From Aradus depressus (lineage: Eukaryota > Arthropoda > Insecta > Hemiptera > Aradidae): a DNA stretch of 64,000 bases. The position numbers and the translations under genes are program-made. A model generated the notes under the pieces. That model was not told the DNA's origin. It did no database searches and saw only the letters and a program-made list of their open reading frames with translations. Shown here one piece after another: positions 10,633 to 21,714 of this stretch. Location of the stretch: NCBI GenBank assembly GCA_963662175.1, contig OY759214.1, positions 78,380,037-78,444,036 of the forward strand. Reading direction: 5' to 3'. Position 1 is the stretch's first letter. Every line of letters starts with the position of its first letter.

Positions 10633-12129
10633 TACTCTCCCACCATCTAAACTGCACTTACGTACGTTATTTTGTTATATACTTTACTACCAATACTAGG
10701 AAGGATTGACCAACGATGTATTAGGTGGAGGGGGGGAGAGATGAAGCCAAGATTTCGTCACTGAGTGTGCCTTCTTCAGGGCTTGTATTGGCATATAGGC
10801 TTTCTCAATGTGTTTATTGCTACAATTAAGTAAATATATATCATTAAAAAACTAAATAAGACTAATAAAACCCACATCATAAACGATTCATACATTGCCG
10901 GTGATTAAACTTTTTTGAACCTGTCCGTTGGCGTAGCTGGGGGGGGGGGGGGGCAGAGGTGGGCACGCCCCCCCAGAAAATTGCGATCTAATGTACCTAA
11001 TTAAAAAAAAAATATAATGACAACTCCACCACAGTCAAGACAAGGATATTGAAAGTTTCAGTTTCCAGTCAAAAGTTAATCGGATTCAAATTACGCTTTC
11101 TTAAAGTTTGAACTCCAATGAATGCTGCCAATAGGCGAGGTATAAAAGCCGTGAAAAGGGGAAAAAATTGTTTTTTTTTTAGAGTACATTTAGTGCTATC
11201 AGCTGAACGAGAATGAAATAGTAAAAAATAAATTTCAGTTGAAAAAGTGTTGGACCGATTTACTAAAAATAAAAAAAATTAAGGCTTATTTAATTGAGGA
11301 TACTTACTACTACTTATTGTATAAGACTGGATGATTAGACTGTTTACAATTTTAATTGCTGATTTAAATTTGTGTTGATTATTTTGTTAAAACATACTAA
11401 TATTTTGTGTATGGTACCTAATTGTTAATTATTATCTAATTTAATTAAACTTAAACTAAAAATAAGATAGTGAAATGTGAACTTTTGTTTCATTATCTCG
11501 GTCGCAACACTACTAGCTACAGCAGGCTACTGACTTGTAGACTATATACCAAATATTTTGATCAATCAATACGGCATTAGTTAAATAATGGCTACTTTGA
11601 GGGGGAAGGTGTACCATTAACCCTAAAATAATAATTAGAACACAATGTTAGGTAATACAGATGACATACTAGAAGTAAGTTTTGTTTCAAAACTGCCAAC
11701 ACGAGTTGTCTGAAACAGAATTCCAGTTTCAACATCTGGGTTATCAACTTAACTGCTAATGGCATAATTGTAGACAGATCAGGAGGCAAAGTGAAATTTG
11801 AACTGTTTAAAATGACTCCAGACAACCAAAATTACAACAGCAATAATTTAGGTCCCCACATTTAATAACTGTATTTAAATAATATTAATACGAACTGTCA
11901 TATTTATCAGTTATTATCTTTAAGAGACTTAAATCATTGTTGACATTTAGCAAATCACGTCTCGCACTAATCTGTGTGCCGGTTCTAGGATATAGACGTC
12001 CATCAGCTAGAAATCTGATGGCACCCCTCTACCAAAAAGCAATTTTCACCAGAATACTTACGTTTTATTGAAGAAAAAAAAATAGAAAGAGGTAACATAG
12101 AAATATTGTAATTAACAGAACAATAGATT
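10633..12129. other. Non-coding, poly-G tract
   Basis: It contains a 15-G run at 10939-10953 followed shortly by a C run (10969-10975), a composition that can misassemble or form G-quadruplex. AT-rich sequence follows. The minus frame at 11592-11825 shows no recognisable domain. Confidence 0.4.
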
Positions 12130-13131
12130 TTCTCATATAAATAAAATACGTTCTTCCCACTGTTTTATTTTTGACCATAAGTGGTTTTCAACGCAACAGC
12201 GTCATCATCAGTGGCAAGTATAAAATTTTAACGCATCCAGGGTACAGAGTAAAAAAATACTACATACCCCCACCCACACAGCTTTATGACATATTAGAGA
12301 GACTGCTTCCAAACTAAGGGAAGTAGCCATCCTGTAGGAGATAGATTGTATTGTAGAGTTTTTATTTTTTAACTTCATATTTTATTTTAAAAAAAGTATT
12401 TATTTATTATTTATTAGGTTAGGTTTTATGACTCATGCCCGGGCTTTAACTACGAGGTCATATCGCCTACTACCAGAGCGCTCTTTCGTCACTCTGGTGG
12501 ACATGAGCCCGACTCTACTGTGGGAGTCCTAAATTTTGCCTATCCTAAATTTTTATTCGTCTAGGGTAGGGAGGGGTCTTTAACGAGTACCTGACATCGT
12601 ACAGGCTCGGGACCATCGCTTAACGTCCCATCCGAAGGACGGCGTGCTTAAGTTTATTTTACCTCCCAGATAAAATAAACTAAGGGCCTCGGTCGGGCTA
12701 CGAACCCACGACCATGAGCTCAGAAGTCAAGCACGCATACCACTGAGCTACCGGCGCCCTCTATTATTTATTATATTTTATGACGAAAATTCATTTGGCT
12801 GTATGATGAATTTTATACAATTGCAGAGATATTTATTTGACTATTAGATATTTGTTTTTATAGTAAATGTGTATATTTTAATTAATGTTTTTGTTTGTAG
12901 AGTGACTGAACCTAGAGCTGTCCATCCTTTTGAGCTATGCCAGTTGTCCTTTAACCTCTACGCTGTGAGGGTGGGGTAAGTAAGTTTTTATTTTATTACT
13001 CTCTACCATGATGCTATAATTTCATTATTTATATATTATATTTATTCAATTATAGATGTGCTACTGATGATGACGTTCTGGTCAAAAATAAAACAGTGGA
13101 AAGATAACATCTTTTATTTCTATGAGAAATC
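12130..13131. mobile_element. Foldback/TIR element F1, long copy
   Basis: Inverted terminal arms lie at 12130-12217 and 13058-13131. Read inward, both carry 'tctcatataaataaaa'/'tctatgagaaat', 'cactgttttatttttgacc' and 'gtcatcatcag'. The right arm lacks about 18 bp relative to the left. They match the arms of the compact copy at 6431-6672. The interior holds no coding sequence and has been invaded by a SINE at 12417-12761. Confidence 0.7.
12417..12761 (-). repeat. tRNA-derived SINE, full length (minus), with 12-bp TSD
   Basis: The reverse complement begins with the tRNA-like head (A box tagctcagtgg) and ends with a cctaacct-type tail. It is flanked by the perfect 12-bp duplication TATTATTTATTA at 12405-12416 and 12762-12773, direct evidence of retrotransposition. 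It spans about 345 bp and is inserted inside element F1. Confidence 0.92.
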
Positions 13132-14149
13132 TTGTCTCAAAAAATCTTACTATTACAAGTGGACAATAGCTTTTATTACACAGCTTATGAAATATTACAT
13201 ACTTTAATAGGAACGTTGTTAAGACATTACAAATAAGAAAATGCTTCTATGAAACCATTAAAATCAACACCCTACGAATATTTATTCTACAAGCAATGTA
13301 AAGTACGTAGATATCAGTCAAATTAGCTATTTCATAACTAAATAATCAAATTCTTTCTACAGAATTTAAAACAAATATGAAATTTCGTCACAAGATGTCT
13401 TTTCTCATGTCATATCTATTAGCTATTCCGTTTTGGATAACACAGAAACCTATTTTTTTTTTTTTTTTATCATAACCCTGCCAGTGTGAAAAATTCTCAC
13501 TATTCAATTAAATGGGTCTCACGTTGAGAACCGTAATACGTTTTGCAATGTTTATTTCTTTACTAAGTTAATATATGCATCCAGGTTAATATTGCGTTTG
13601 TGAAAAATTAATTATGTATCATTTCGTTAACTTGATGTTTTATTCTGAGGTATAATGGATGTGATATAAAAGATATATGCGAATCTCGGAAAACGTTCTA
13701 TCAAATCGATCTTAATGAATTTTAGTATCGTGTGTGTGATATTCATTATAACGTTCATTTGCTGCAACATAACACATAACTAAAAAATGGTTGATTTTGA
13801 GTAATGGGCTTAGGAAGAACCATTCTCACATATACTTTTAGCGGGTAGAACGACACATCTGAGCTTCAACTGCTCGCCGAGAAAACAATTATTGTTGCAA
13901 GAATGTCATAATTCAAAGTGAGGGTGGTTATGAGGTTATGGGGGAAACATCAGTAAGGCCTATTAGCTGTTACTGTACGTTTTCTCTTCTTACATTGTAT
14001 TCTTTCAATAAATCATGGCTGATAAGTTATTTTCGAATGAATGCATCAAATTATTACACGTCAAAAGTTTGAATTGCTCCTCCTGGAAAATCACAGTTTT
14101 TGAGTTATGTCGCTGTTGCAGAAAATGAGCGATAGATCAGTTATTAGAT
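13132..14149. other. Non-coding
   Basis: AT-rich, with a poly-T tract near 13451-13468. No gene or recognisable repeat. Confidence 0.4.
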
Positions 14150-14384
14150 TTCTATAGTTAAGTTCCTCTCCCTCTCGCTAACGCCGATTTAGCTAAAAAT
14201 CAATTGTCCTCATGATCTGGATGCAGATATAAAATTTCTTGCTATATTCTTTCTATTGGTAGTCCACAAACACACATAAATACACCGACGGACGTACATT
14301 TTGGGACTCAGGGAGTCAGAAAAAATAACTCCAGTGAAAACTTAACATTCAATTTCTGTCCAATTATATACACCGTATTTCGTG
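14150..14384 (-). repeat. Family A repeat (minus), split by a SINE
   Basis: It carries minus-strand family A blocks ('gttcctctccctctcgctaa', 'gtcagaaaaaataactccag', 'caattatatacaccg'). The terminal hairpin is interrupted by the SINE at 14385-14730 and resumes at 14743 with 'atgctggggaagtaaag'. Confidence 0.75.
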
Positions 14385-14730
14385 CAAGGGCGCCGGTAGC
14401 TCAGTGGTATGCGTGCTTGACTTCTGAGCTCAAGAACGTGGGTTCATAACCCGACCGAGGCCCTTAGTTTATTTTATCTGGGAGGTAAAATAAACTTAAG
14501 CACGCCGTCCTTCGGATGGGACATTAAGCGATGATCTCGAGCCTGTACAATGTCAGATACTCGTTAAAGACCCCTAACCTAGATGAATAAAAATTTAGGG
14601 TAGGCAAAATTTAGGACTCCCACAATAGAGTCGGGCTCATGTCCACCAGAGTGACGAAAGAGCACTCTGGTAGTAGGCGATATGAACTCATAGTTAAAGC
14701 CCGGGCATGAGTCATAAAACCTAACCTAAC
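14385..14730 (+). repeat. tRNA-derived SINE, full length, with 12-bp TSD
   Basis: This is the reference copy. The tRNA-like head has A box TAGCTCAGTGG and a B-box-like 'gggttcataaccc'. The body includes 'gccgtccttcggatggga' and 'gaataaaaatttagggtagg', then a conserved 3' region ('tcgggctcatgtccaccaga', 'gcccgggcatgagtcat') and a short cctaa-type tail. The perfect 12-bp target duplication CCGTATTTCGTG flanks it (14373-14384, 14731-14742). RNA polymerase III transcription is inferred from the boxes. Confidence 0.95.
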
Positions 14731-15059
14731 CCGTATTTCGTGATGCTGGGGAAGTAAAGAAACCTTATTAAGGTGCGTTTTTGATACGACCAATAAGGAG
14801 TAGAAAATAACAGTATTTTTCGTTCAGGCCATGGGGCACCAAAGTTGAACCATTTCAATGACAACACCCACAAGCTGTCAACACTTACAATATTGTGTCA
14901 ACATTACAATAGAATGCAGTAATGGCTATCAAAATGCAGGCCAACTAGCCAAGACACAATATTAGAGAGAAAAAAAAGTAGATGAGTACATCGTCCATGT
15001 ACTTTTTCGGCTCAGACATTTTTTTTATTCTTGCAGCAGGAGAATTGGTAGTGGGCAAG

Positions 15060-15190
15060 AGGTCTTCAATATTGAAGTTGCCGCTCTCCCTCTAACCCTT
15101 GAAAATGGAGAGGTGTTTTTAAAGCGGCCTTCCGAATCCAAATAAAACGTTTCGTGTCAATAAATCCATTTAACGGGGAACATTAACACT
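15060..15190 (-). repeat. Family A fragment (minus)
   Basis: It contains 'ttgccgctctccctctaac' and 'cgtttcgtgtcaataaatcc', both minus-strand family A signatures. Confidence 0.55.
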
Positions 15191-15271
15191 AAACATTACG
15201 ACGATGGCAGTTGGTACATTTTTGAAGAAAACATTAAAACAACATTAATATTACAAGAAAGTTTGATTTTA

Positions 15272-15668
15272 TCTTTCCCAGCAATAATATGAAGTATAGG
15301 GGAAGTTATGTAATCGGTTAGAAATTCAATGTTTTCACCGGAATTTCAAGTTTTCTGACCCCCTGATTAAATGAAAAAAAAAATCTTATCTGAGTATGTG
15401 TCTTTGAACACAATAACTCCCGATAGAATGAATATATCGACACGAAATTTTACTTATATATTCAGAACTAAATAAGGACGGAACCTATTGATTTTCAGCC
15501 GAATCGACTAAAGAGAAGAAGAGATTAGAGAGGGCTTAACAGAAAAATCCCAATAACTAATGAAATAATAATGAATATATCGAGTGAATTTAATTCAGAG
15601 GGACAGCGAAAACTCAGTTGATTAGTTTGCGTTGAGAAAGTACACTGCTGTGATTCATATAATTTTTT
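15272..15668 (+). repeat. Family A repeat
   Basis: A nearly complete copy: start 'gaagtataggggaagttatg', then 'aatcggttagaaattcaatg', 'aactcccgatagaatgaat', 'tcgacacgaaattttac', and a degenerate end 'gctgtgattcat' followed by a T run. Confidence 0.8.
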
Positions 15669-15685
15669 TTTTAAATTTGCATTTT

Positions 15686-15775
15686 AAAATATGAAATTCG
15701 AGTGGAAACTCAATATCGGATTTTTGGCCATTTGCATAACTTCCCCTATACTTCGTATAGCTGGGAAAGTAACCC
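15686..15775 (-). repeat. Family A 5' hairpin end (minus)
   Basis: It holds one of the best-preserved terminal hairpins: 'aacttcccctatacttcg' then 'tatagctgggaaagtaa'. It lies tail-to-tail with the plus copy that ends at 15668. Confidence 0.75.
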
Positions 15776-16351
15776 TCAAGTTATTTGCGACACCTATGAC
15801 TTTTTTTTTATAAGTTGTTGAAGAGGTCGAAAGAAATCTTTCTGATACTATAGTGATTTTCGTATCGCTCAATTGGCAATTAATTAAATAAAAAATCTGC
15901 AACAATGATACTTCGGAATTAAAGAAGAGAAAATAAGGGAATAAGAATGTGTAACAAAGAGGACGAGGAGTATTGTGAAGGGCTTGGGAGTTGGCATGGT
16001 GATGGAAGAGGGGCAATTAGTGGGATGATATAGGAAGTGTAACTAGGCAACGGTAGGGCATGACAACCCTCCAATCCATTTATGGAAATATTTCTTAGAT
16101 TTGTACATCCTCTAACACCTTATTAACCCGAGAACGTTGGGGTTGTACTCTTCTGTTTGAAAAAAAAGGGGTAGCGCTGCGGAAGAATCCAAGGTACTTT
16201 GGTCTCACTTCTTCCTTAGCCGTCTGCAAAGAAAGGTGAGTGATTTCACGTTTTAAACCTTGCTTCACACCCTTTTCTCTCAATACATACATTGTGGGGT
16301 TATGAATGTCCCCATTCTGTTTAATATAATAGTTTTTTCAAAGTCATGCAG
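15776..16351. other. Non-coding, no recognised feature
   Basis: A minus-strand frame at 15684-16016 is partly family A and has no domain. The 16100-16290 stretch is of higher complexity, but I could not assign it. Confidence 0.4.
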
Positions 16352-16645
16352 TCTGTTACTTCCCGAGCTATACGCAGGGGAAGCTATTGAATTAAATATG
16401 AAATTACGTTTTCACTGGAATATCAAAGTTTCCGAACCCCTGATTTCAAAAACAAAATAAAACTCTGTACGTCAGCGTGCGTGTATGTCAGTAAAACACT
16501 GTAACTCCCGATTGAATGAATGTATCGATACATAATTTTATATGTGTATTCGGCTTTCCATAAGGACGACATCTATTGACGTTCAGCCAAATCGGCCAAA
16601 GGAAAAGAGGGATTAGAGGGGTTTAACACGAAAACTTCAATAACA
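16352..16645 (+). repeat. Family A repeat, 3'-truncated
   Basis: It starts 'ttacttcccgagctatacgc' and continues with 'aactcccgattgaatgaatg', 'tcgatacataattttatatg' and 'ggattagaggggtttaacac'. It stops where SINE tail sequence begins at 16646. Confidence 0.8.
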
Positions 16646-16742
16646 GTCGGGTTCATGTCCACCAGACTGACGAAAGAGCGCTCTGGTAGTAGGCGATATG
16701 ACCTCGTAGTTAAAGCCCGGGAATGAGTCATAATAACTAACT
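16646..16742 (+). repeat. SINE tail fragment
   Basis: It carries 'tcgggttcatgtccaccaga', 'gtagtaggcgatatgacctc' and 'gaatgagtcataataacta': the SINE 3' third only, the pattern expected from 5' truncation. Confidence 0.8.
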
Positions 16743-16812
16743 ATATTTATATTAGATATTTGTTTGTTTTTTGAATAAGTTAATTCTCCTGATTTCACAT
16801 ATCAGCTGGTTT

Positions 16813-17119
16813 AGTTATTGTGACTCATGTTCATGTTTAACAGCGAGGTCACATCGCCTACTACCAGAGCGCTCTTTCGTTGCTCTGGTGGACATGAGCG
16901 CGACTCTACCCCAAATTTTTATTCACCATTAGAGTAGAGGTCTCTAACGAGTGCCTGACATCATACAGACTCGAGACTATCGCTTAACGTCCTATCCGCA
17001 GGACGGCATGCTCATGGTTTTTTCACCTCCCAGATAAAAACTGAAGGGCTTCGGCCGGGTTCCGAACCTACGATCTTGAGCTCAGTAAGCAAGCACACTA
17101 CCTCTGAGCTATCGGCGTA
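16813..17119 (-). repeat. tRNA-derived SINE, near full length (minus)
   Basis: It runs from the inverted tail ('gactcatgttcatgttt') through the body to the inverted tRNA head ('ctctgagctatcggcg'). The B box reads as the complement 'gggttccgaac'. More diverged than the two copies with clear target duplications. Confidence 0.85.
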
Positions 17120-18614
17120 TTCACAGATCCCTTTACTACGCCCCATTGCCAATGCACAATTTTACGATTCCAATCTCACATTGCATAGTGATCTTAACAT
17201 CCTATTTGTATGTGATAATAAATAAAAGCTTGCCTAATATAATTTACAATAAAGATTAATAAACATTGTATCAATCTCATTAAGTTCTTCCTTTCCAATT
17301 TTCCTAAAACTTGATGGGGTTGAATTCCATTCCACGTTGTTATAAATGTTCTAGGATTAAGCATATCGGAACAATTAAACGAATGATTGCACATCTCAAA
17401 ATTTCTCATTTCATAAAAAATGGAGAATACAGATCAAACGTTTTCCTCGAAATATCTCCCAGAAAGTTTCTGAAACTATCCTTTCACAACTGTTTCTATT
17501 TCACTATCTTCCTTTCTAGAAATAGCTTTCGTGTTTTGACAGACAATTTCCCACAATTCCATCTCTGACAGCCATATTTCAACCACTGTCAAAGATTGTT
17601 TCTTTCGTTATTCCCATAGTAGAATCTCAGACAAGCTTCAGGCTCAGAAAGCCAAGATTAAATAAACAAAAACTTTTCAAATCGTGCAAATAGCTGCAAA
17701 TTTCTCGATTTTTTAAAACTGGTTATTCGAATAACCAATCATAAAGAGTATGAAAAAGATATGGGTGGGAAACTATTGATAGTCATCACTATCGAACAGT
17801 ATCAACAGTAACCACATTGCGATCGATAAATGCCCTGAGCTTGGGCACCAATTGTTGATCCCTTCCCCCTATCGCAAAGTGTCATACGTGGTTTATAATA
17901 TGACTTTTAGAATGCAACAAAAAGTTCGAAAAAATAACTCAAACAGATAAATATGCACATTTTTAAAAATATTGTTTTAACTACAAAGGTCAATACCAAT
18001 ATAATTCATATTCTAATTCTGTATTTCCTCTTCTTTTGGTGGGAATATGCCACTCTAAATAGAATGATGAATTGATAATAGATATACTATCGATAGTAAT
18101 TTACAATAGTATTCAAACTATCGATATTAGCAACTATCTACATTTTCCCAACCCTAGTAAAAAGCTGTCTTCCTGGTTAAGGATAAGAACTCCGAAAGAA
18201 GAGTTGTAATAGACACATCATAAATTAGGCTAGTGAAGCTCTTTCTTCAACTCAACTACAATAGTGGAGATAAGCAACTGAACGACGCAAAGAAAGGCAC
18301 ATAGACACATTTTCTATCTAATATTTTATAGATAAAAGGAGACGGAAAGGTACTAAAAAAAAAAAAAAAATGTTGAAATGTTACTTTTTACAAGATGAAA
18401 GACGAGAGAGAGAGGGGGAGAGAGCGTGAGAGGCCTTCAAAGGTAGTTGGAGTCTTTAGTTCATCGAGGGTAGATCAAAGGGAATATTGTCGGAATAGCG
18501 TTGTCATGACGACAGCGTCTTTACCAAATCTAGCCTCCTAGCCAATGCCTCCTTTACAGATTGCCGGCATTTTCTTGGGTAGCTCCGGTCAAAAATGTGA
18601 AACTTGGCTACTTT
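17120..18614. other. Non-coding
   Basis: AT-rich DNA with several 'atcgatag'-like variants around 17775-18140 and a GA-rich patch at about 18400-18430. No gene is supported; frames near 17200-17570 lack domains. Confidence 0.4.
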
Positions 18615-18935
18615 AGGCTAATTATCCATAGTTGACTATTTACATAGTGATTTCTGAATCCTTATATCAAATGTTTGTCGATACATTCATTACATCGGCA
18701 GTTATTATGCTTTTCGAGTTGACTCCCTACCTTCTCTTCGACGAATATCGCGGAAAATCAATATGTGACGTCCTCAGGAAGTTCTGGGATCACATATCAA
18801 ATTTTGTTCGATACTTTCATTCAATCGGGAGTTATCGTCTTCACAGACGGACAGACATACACATAGAAATGTTTTTCATTTTTTAAATCAGGGAGAAGAA
18901 AAACATGCACAATTCAACATCGAATTTCTGAGCAA
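18615..18935 (-). repeat. Family A repeat (minus)
   Basis: It contains 'gatacattcattacatcggc', 'attcaatcgggagttatcg' and 'gggagaagaaaaacatgc' in minus-strand family order. Confidence 0.7.
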
Positions 18936-19319
18936 ATAAATATCACCTATGTACGTATACCTGCGTAAATAATAATTTTAAAATGAGCTGAGAAATGAAC
19001 TATTATCTATTTTTTAAGCAGTTATTATCTTTTACCATTATCTCTCTTCTATTTCAATTAAGGTTTATTTTTTATTTAATTAAAGATAATTTCAGGACTG
19101 GAGTAGAGCGAAAAGGAGTTAAGGTTAAAAGTCGAAAGAAGTTAAAAATTAAACATACGAGTGTATTTATGCTGCACAGAAGTGAAAAAGACTTTTTGAA
19201 TGGCCAATATTTCTCAACCTTGGTCACTTGATGTTTATTAGATTAAGATGAAAAATGATTATAATGCTCCCGTCTGCTACTATTTCTTAAGTAAGTACAT
19301 AATTCAGAGGTTATGCAAA
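18936..19319. other. Non-coding
   Basis: AT-rich. A 78-codon plus frame at 18995-19231 has no recognisable domain and poor codon structure. Confidence 0.35.
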
Positions 19320-19560
19320 TGGAATTATAATTTTTTCTTTGGTCTTTGGTCATAATGCCAATCTTTTATTCATATTATTTACACGAAAACAGTTAGATCT
19401 ATCGAAAAACTAGTTCTTATAAAAAATGATTCTTAATAAAATTCCAATCACCAACATGCCCTCAGATTTTATATAAGACCAATACGACCAAAGTTATAGT
19501 GCCCCAAAGAATGTACAGTACATTTCTGTAGGAAATAGTTTAATGTTTAAATTGTATCAT
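19320..19560 (+). repeat. Family B fragment
   Basis: It shares 'aacatgccctcagatttt', 'agaccaatacgaccaaag' and 'ttatagtgccccaaagaatg' with the family B copies at 948-1780 and 45895-46235. Confidence 0.6.
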
Positions 19561-20361
19561 ATAGCAACTAGTCTTAAAATATATTTTTATTATTGGCTTT
19601 TATTATTGAAAAAGTATAATGAGAGAGAGTGATGTGTAAAAAAGTGATTGGTTACATACAAATACACATACGATGGCTTCAACTCAATCAATTCTACTTG
19701 TTAACAGTGGAACAACTACGACTATTGTTTTAGAAAGGAATTGGGAAATCCGCCACTCGTCAAAATCCCTCTTCCCTCATTCCCACAACTCACCATGCGC
19801 TTTGGCGAACAGACGGCATATTTATTTATAAATTCTGAATTATAATTTCTCAGCTCTATGCCACCAAGATATTTTCAAGCTCCTTTTTGTATGCAGGCAA
19901 GGAAAGGCATCCTCATCGATAAAAAATATGATGGAAATATTAATATTTATTAGAAGGGGTGGGGAGGGGTGGAGTGCGCGGGAGAGAGGGGATATCATTT
20001 CTGTTCCATTGTGACCCTGGCAGAGTACGATCCTATTGTGCAAAGAAGAAAAGAGGCTCCGTCATTGAGAAGGGGCCAAGGCGGGGAGATCCGCACTTCT
20101 CAACTCTCATCAGAAGGCGCCGTCAGCACCGTCTAACAATGAGACAACTATTGACATTATATTTCATTGTACGAGTACACTGAAGGATAAGATTTGAAAA
20201 TGACAGATGCAACGGTCAGAGTGGCGGAGCGAATAAATGAAAAGATAGCTAAAGAAAAAACAAGATGATTGGTCAAGATGATCTTTAGGTGGTGATTATC
20301 GTAAATCAAAGGATTCGTAAGACACGCTGAAACGCCTTACCTTCTTTTGGAAAAGTACATT
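19561..20361. other. Non-coding, GC-richer patch
   Basis: The 19940-20130 stretch is GC-richer and open on both strands (67 and 74 codons). No domain is recognised. Confidence 0.35.
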
Positions 20362-20850
20362 TTTTTTACTTCCCCAGATATACAATGAATTATAGGGGAA
20401 GTTATGTAATAGGTAAGAAAATTTGAACATATGACAATTTAAAACGCCATCTGGACAACTATCAATTTTTAGCGAAATCAACCGATAGAAAGGGTGAGAT
20501 CATAGGGGGGCTTAATACAAAAACTTAAATAACTGCTGATGTGACGAAAATATCAACATGGAATTTTATTATTAAACTGAAAACCACATGAGGATAACAC
20601 CTATTAATTTTCCGCGAAACCAACCGGACGGAAGAAGGGGCTCGACACAAAAACCGTAATAATTGATGTTGTAATGAATGTACAGACGTAAATCAAAGTA
20701 TTTGTTTGAGGAATCAAAATCCCCTATATAAGTCAGGTATTGATTTTCAGCCCATACGCCAGATTGGGTTTGAAGGGAGATCTAAAACATAATTAGTTAA
20801 TTCTTGCTCGAGAAGTACATTGCTGATGATACACGACGACTTTTTTCATT
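20362..20850 (+). repeat. Family A repeat, near complete
   Basis: The start hairpin 'tacttccccagatatac' / 'ttataggggaagttatg', internal blocks and the end 'gctgatgatacacgacgact' followed by T are all present, so both termini can be seen. Confidence 0.8.
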
Positions 20851-21661
20851 CGAAACTTTCAATCCTTTTTCGAAAATATTAAACAAATGGCAGTTTTGAA
20901 AAGTTTTATATGCTTCACATAGGCAGACTACAAATCTATTTACTTTTATCGCAGATATAAGAAAAGTATTTTTTCAAGAATTGTAGAGGAATATTTTCAT
21001 ATGTTTTTCTATTATCGTTAAAAATATATGATAGGATCCAGTGTCATCTCGAAAGCCGGCTAGCATAAAATCAAATAATAAAATCTGTGAGAGGTCAGAT
21101 TATATTTTTATTTTGCAACTTGTGAAATAATCACTTGTCACTTCAGTCATCTTCACATTAGCTAGTTACTGTGTTTTGGATTATTTATTAAGTCACCAGT
21201 AGACTCAGAAGTAAGCAAATCTGTGACAATATTTATTCATACAACTTGATTTCATTTACATTTTTCGTTAACGAATTAAAAAATAAATTATCAATTTAGT
21301 AAAAGGCAATCAGGTATAATTTCAATATATAATTTATTTCATTTTTTTCTCAAGACGTTTCAACTTATATTGTCATTTTCAATTCTAAAAAACATTTTTC
21401 ATTTAATAATAACAACATTTAAATTGATTAACAAGTTTCTTCATAATAATCCTCATTAAGGTTCAATCCTCATTAAATTCAAATTGAATTATTAAAAAAT
21501 AAAATGAAACAAAGAACAGTATACAGTCATTATCATTAATGATTTGGAGGCACCGTCTACACAAGACCCACTTCCCATATTTAAACAAGCAGGGTGATCA
21601 AATAATGCCATTCCAATGGAAAAGCGTTCAGAAACATTGACGTGAAGGCCCAAATAATACG

Positions 21662-21714
<53 letters not shown>

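Noticed and set aside
14385..14460. A functional tRNA gene
   Set aside because: The A and B boxes are good, but the cloverleaf is imperfect and the unit continues into a 345-bp body with target duplications, so it is a SINE head.
15735..15775. Similarity of the family A hairpin (tatacgaagtat, gaagttat) to loxP half-sites
   Set aside because: The spacing and the second arm do not match a recombinase site, and variants among copies follow hairpin pairing. The resemblance is short and coincidental.
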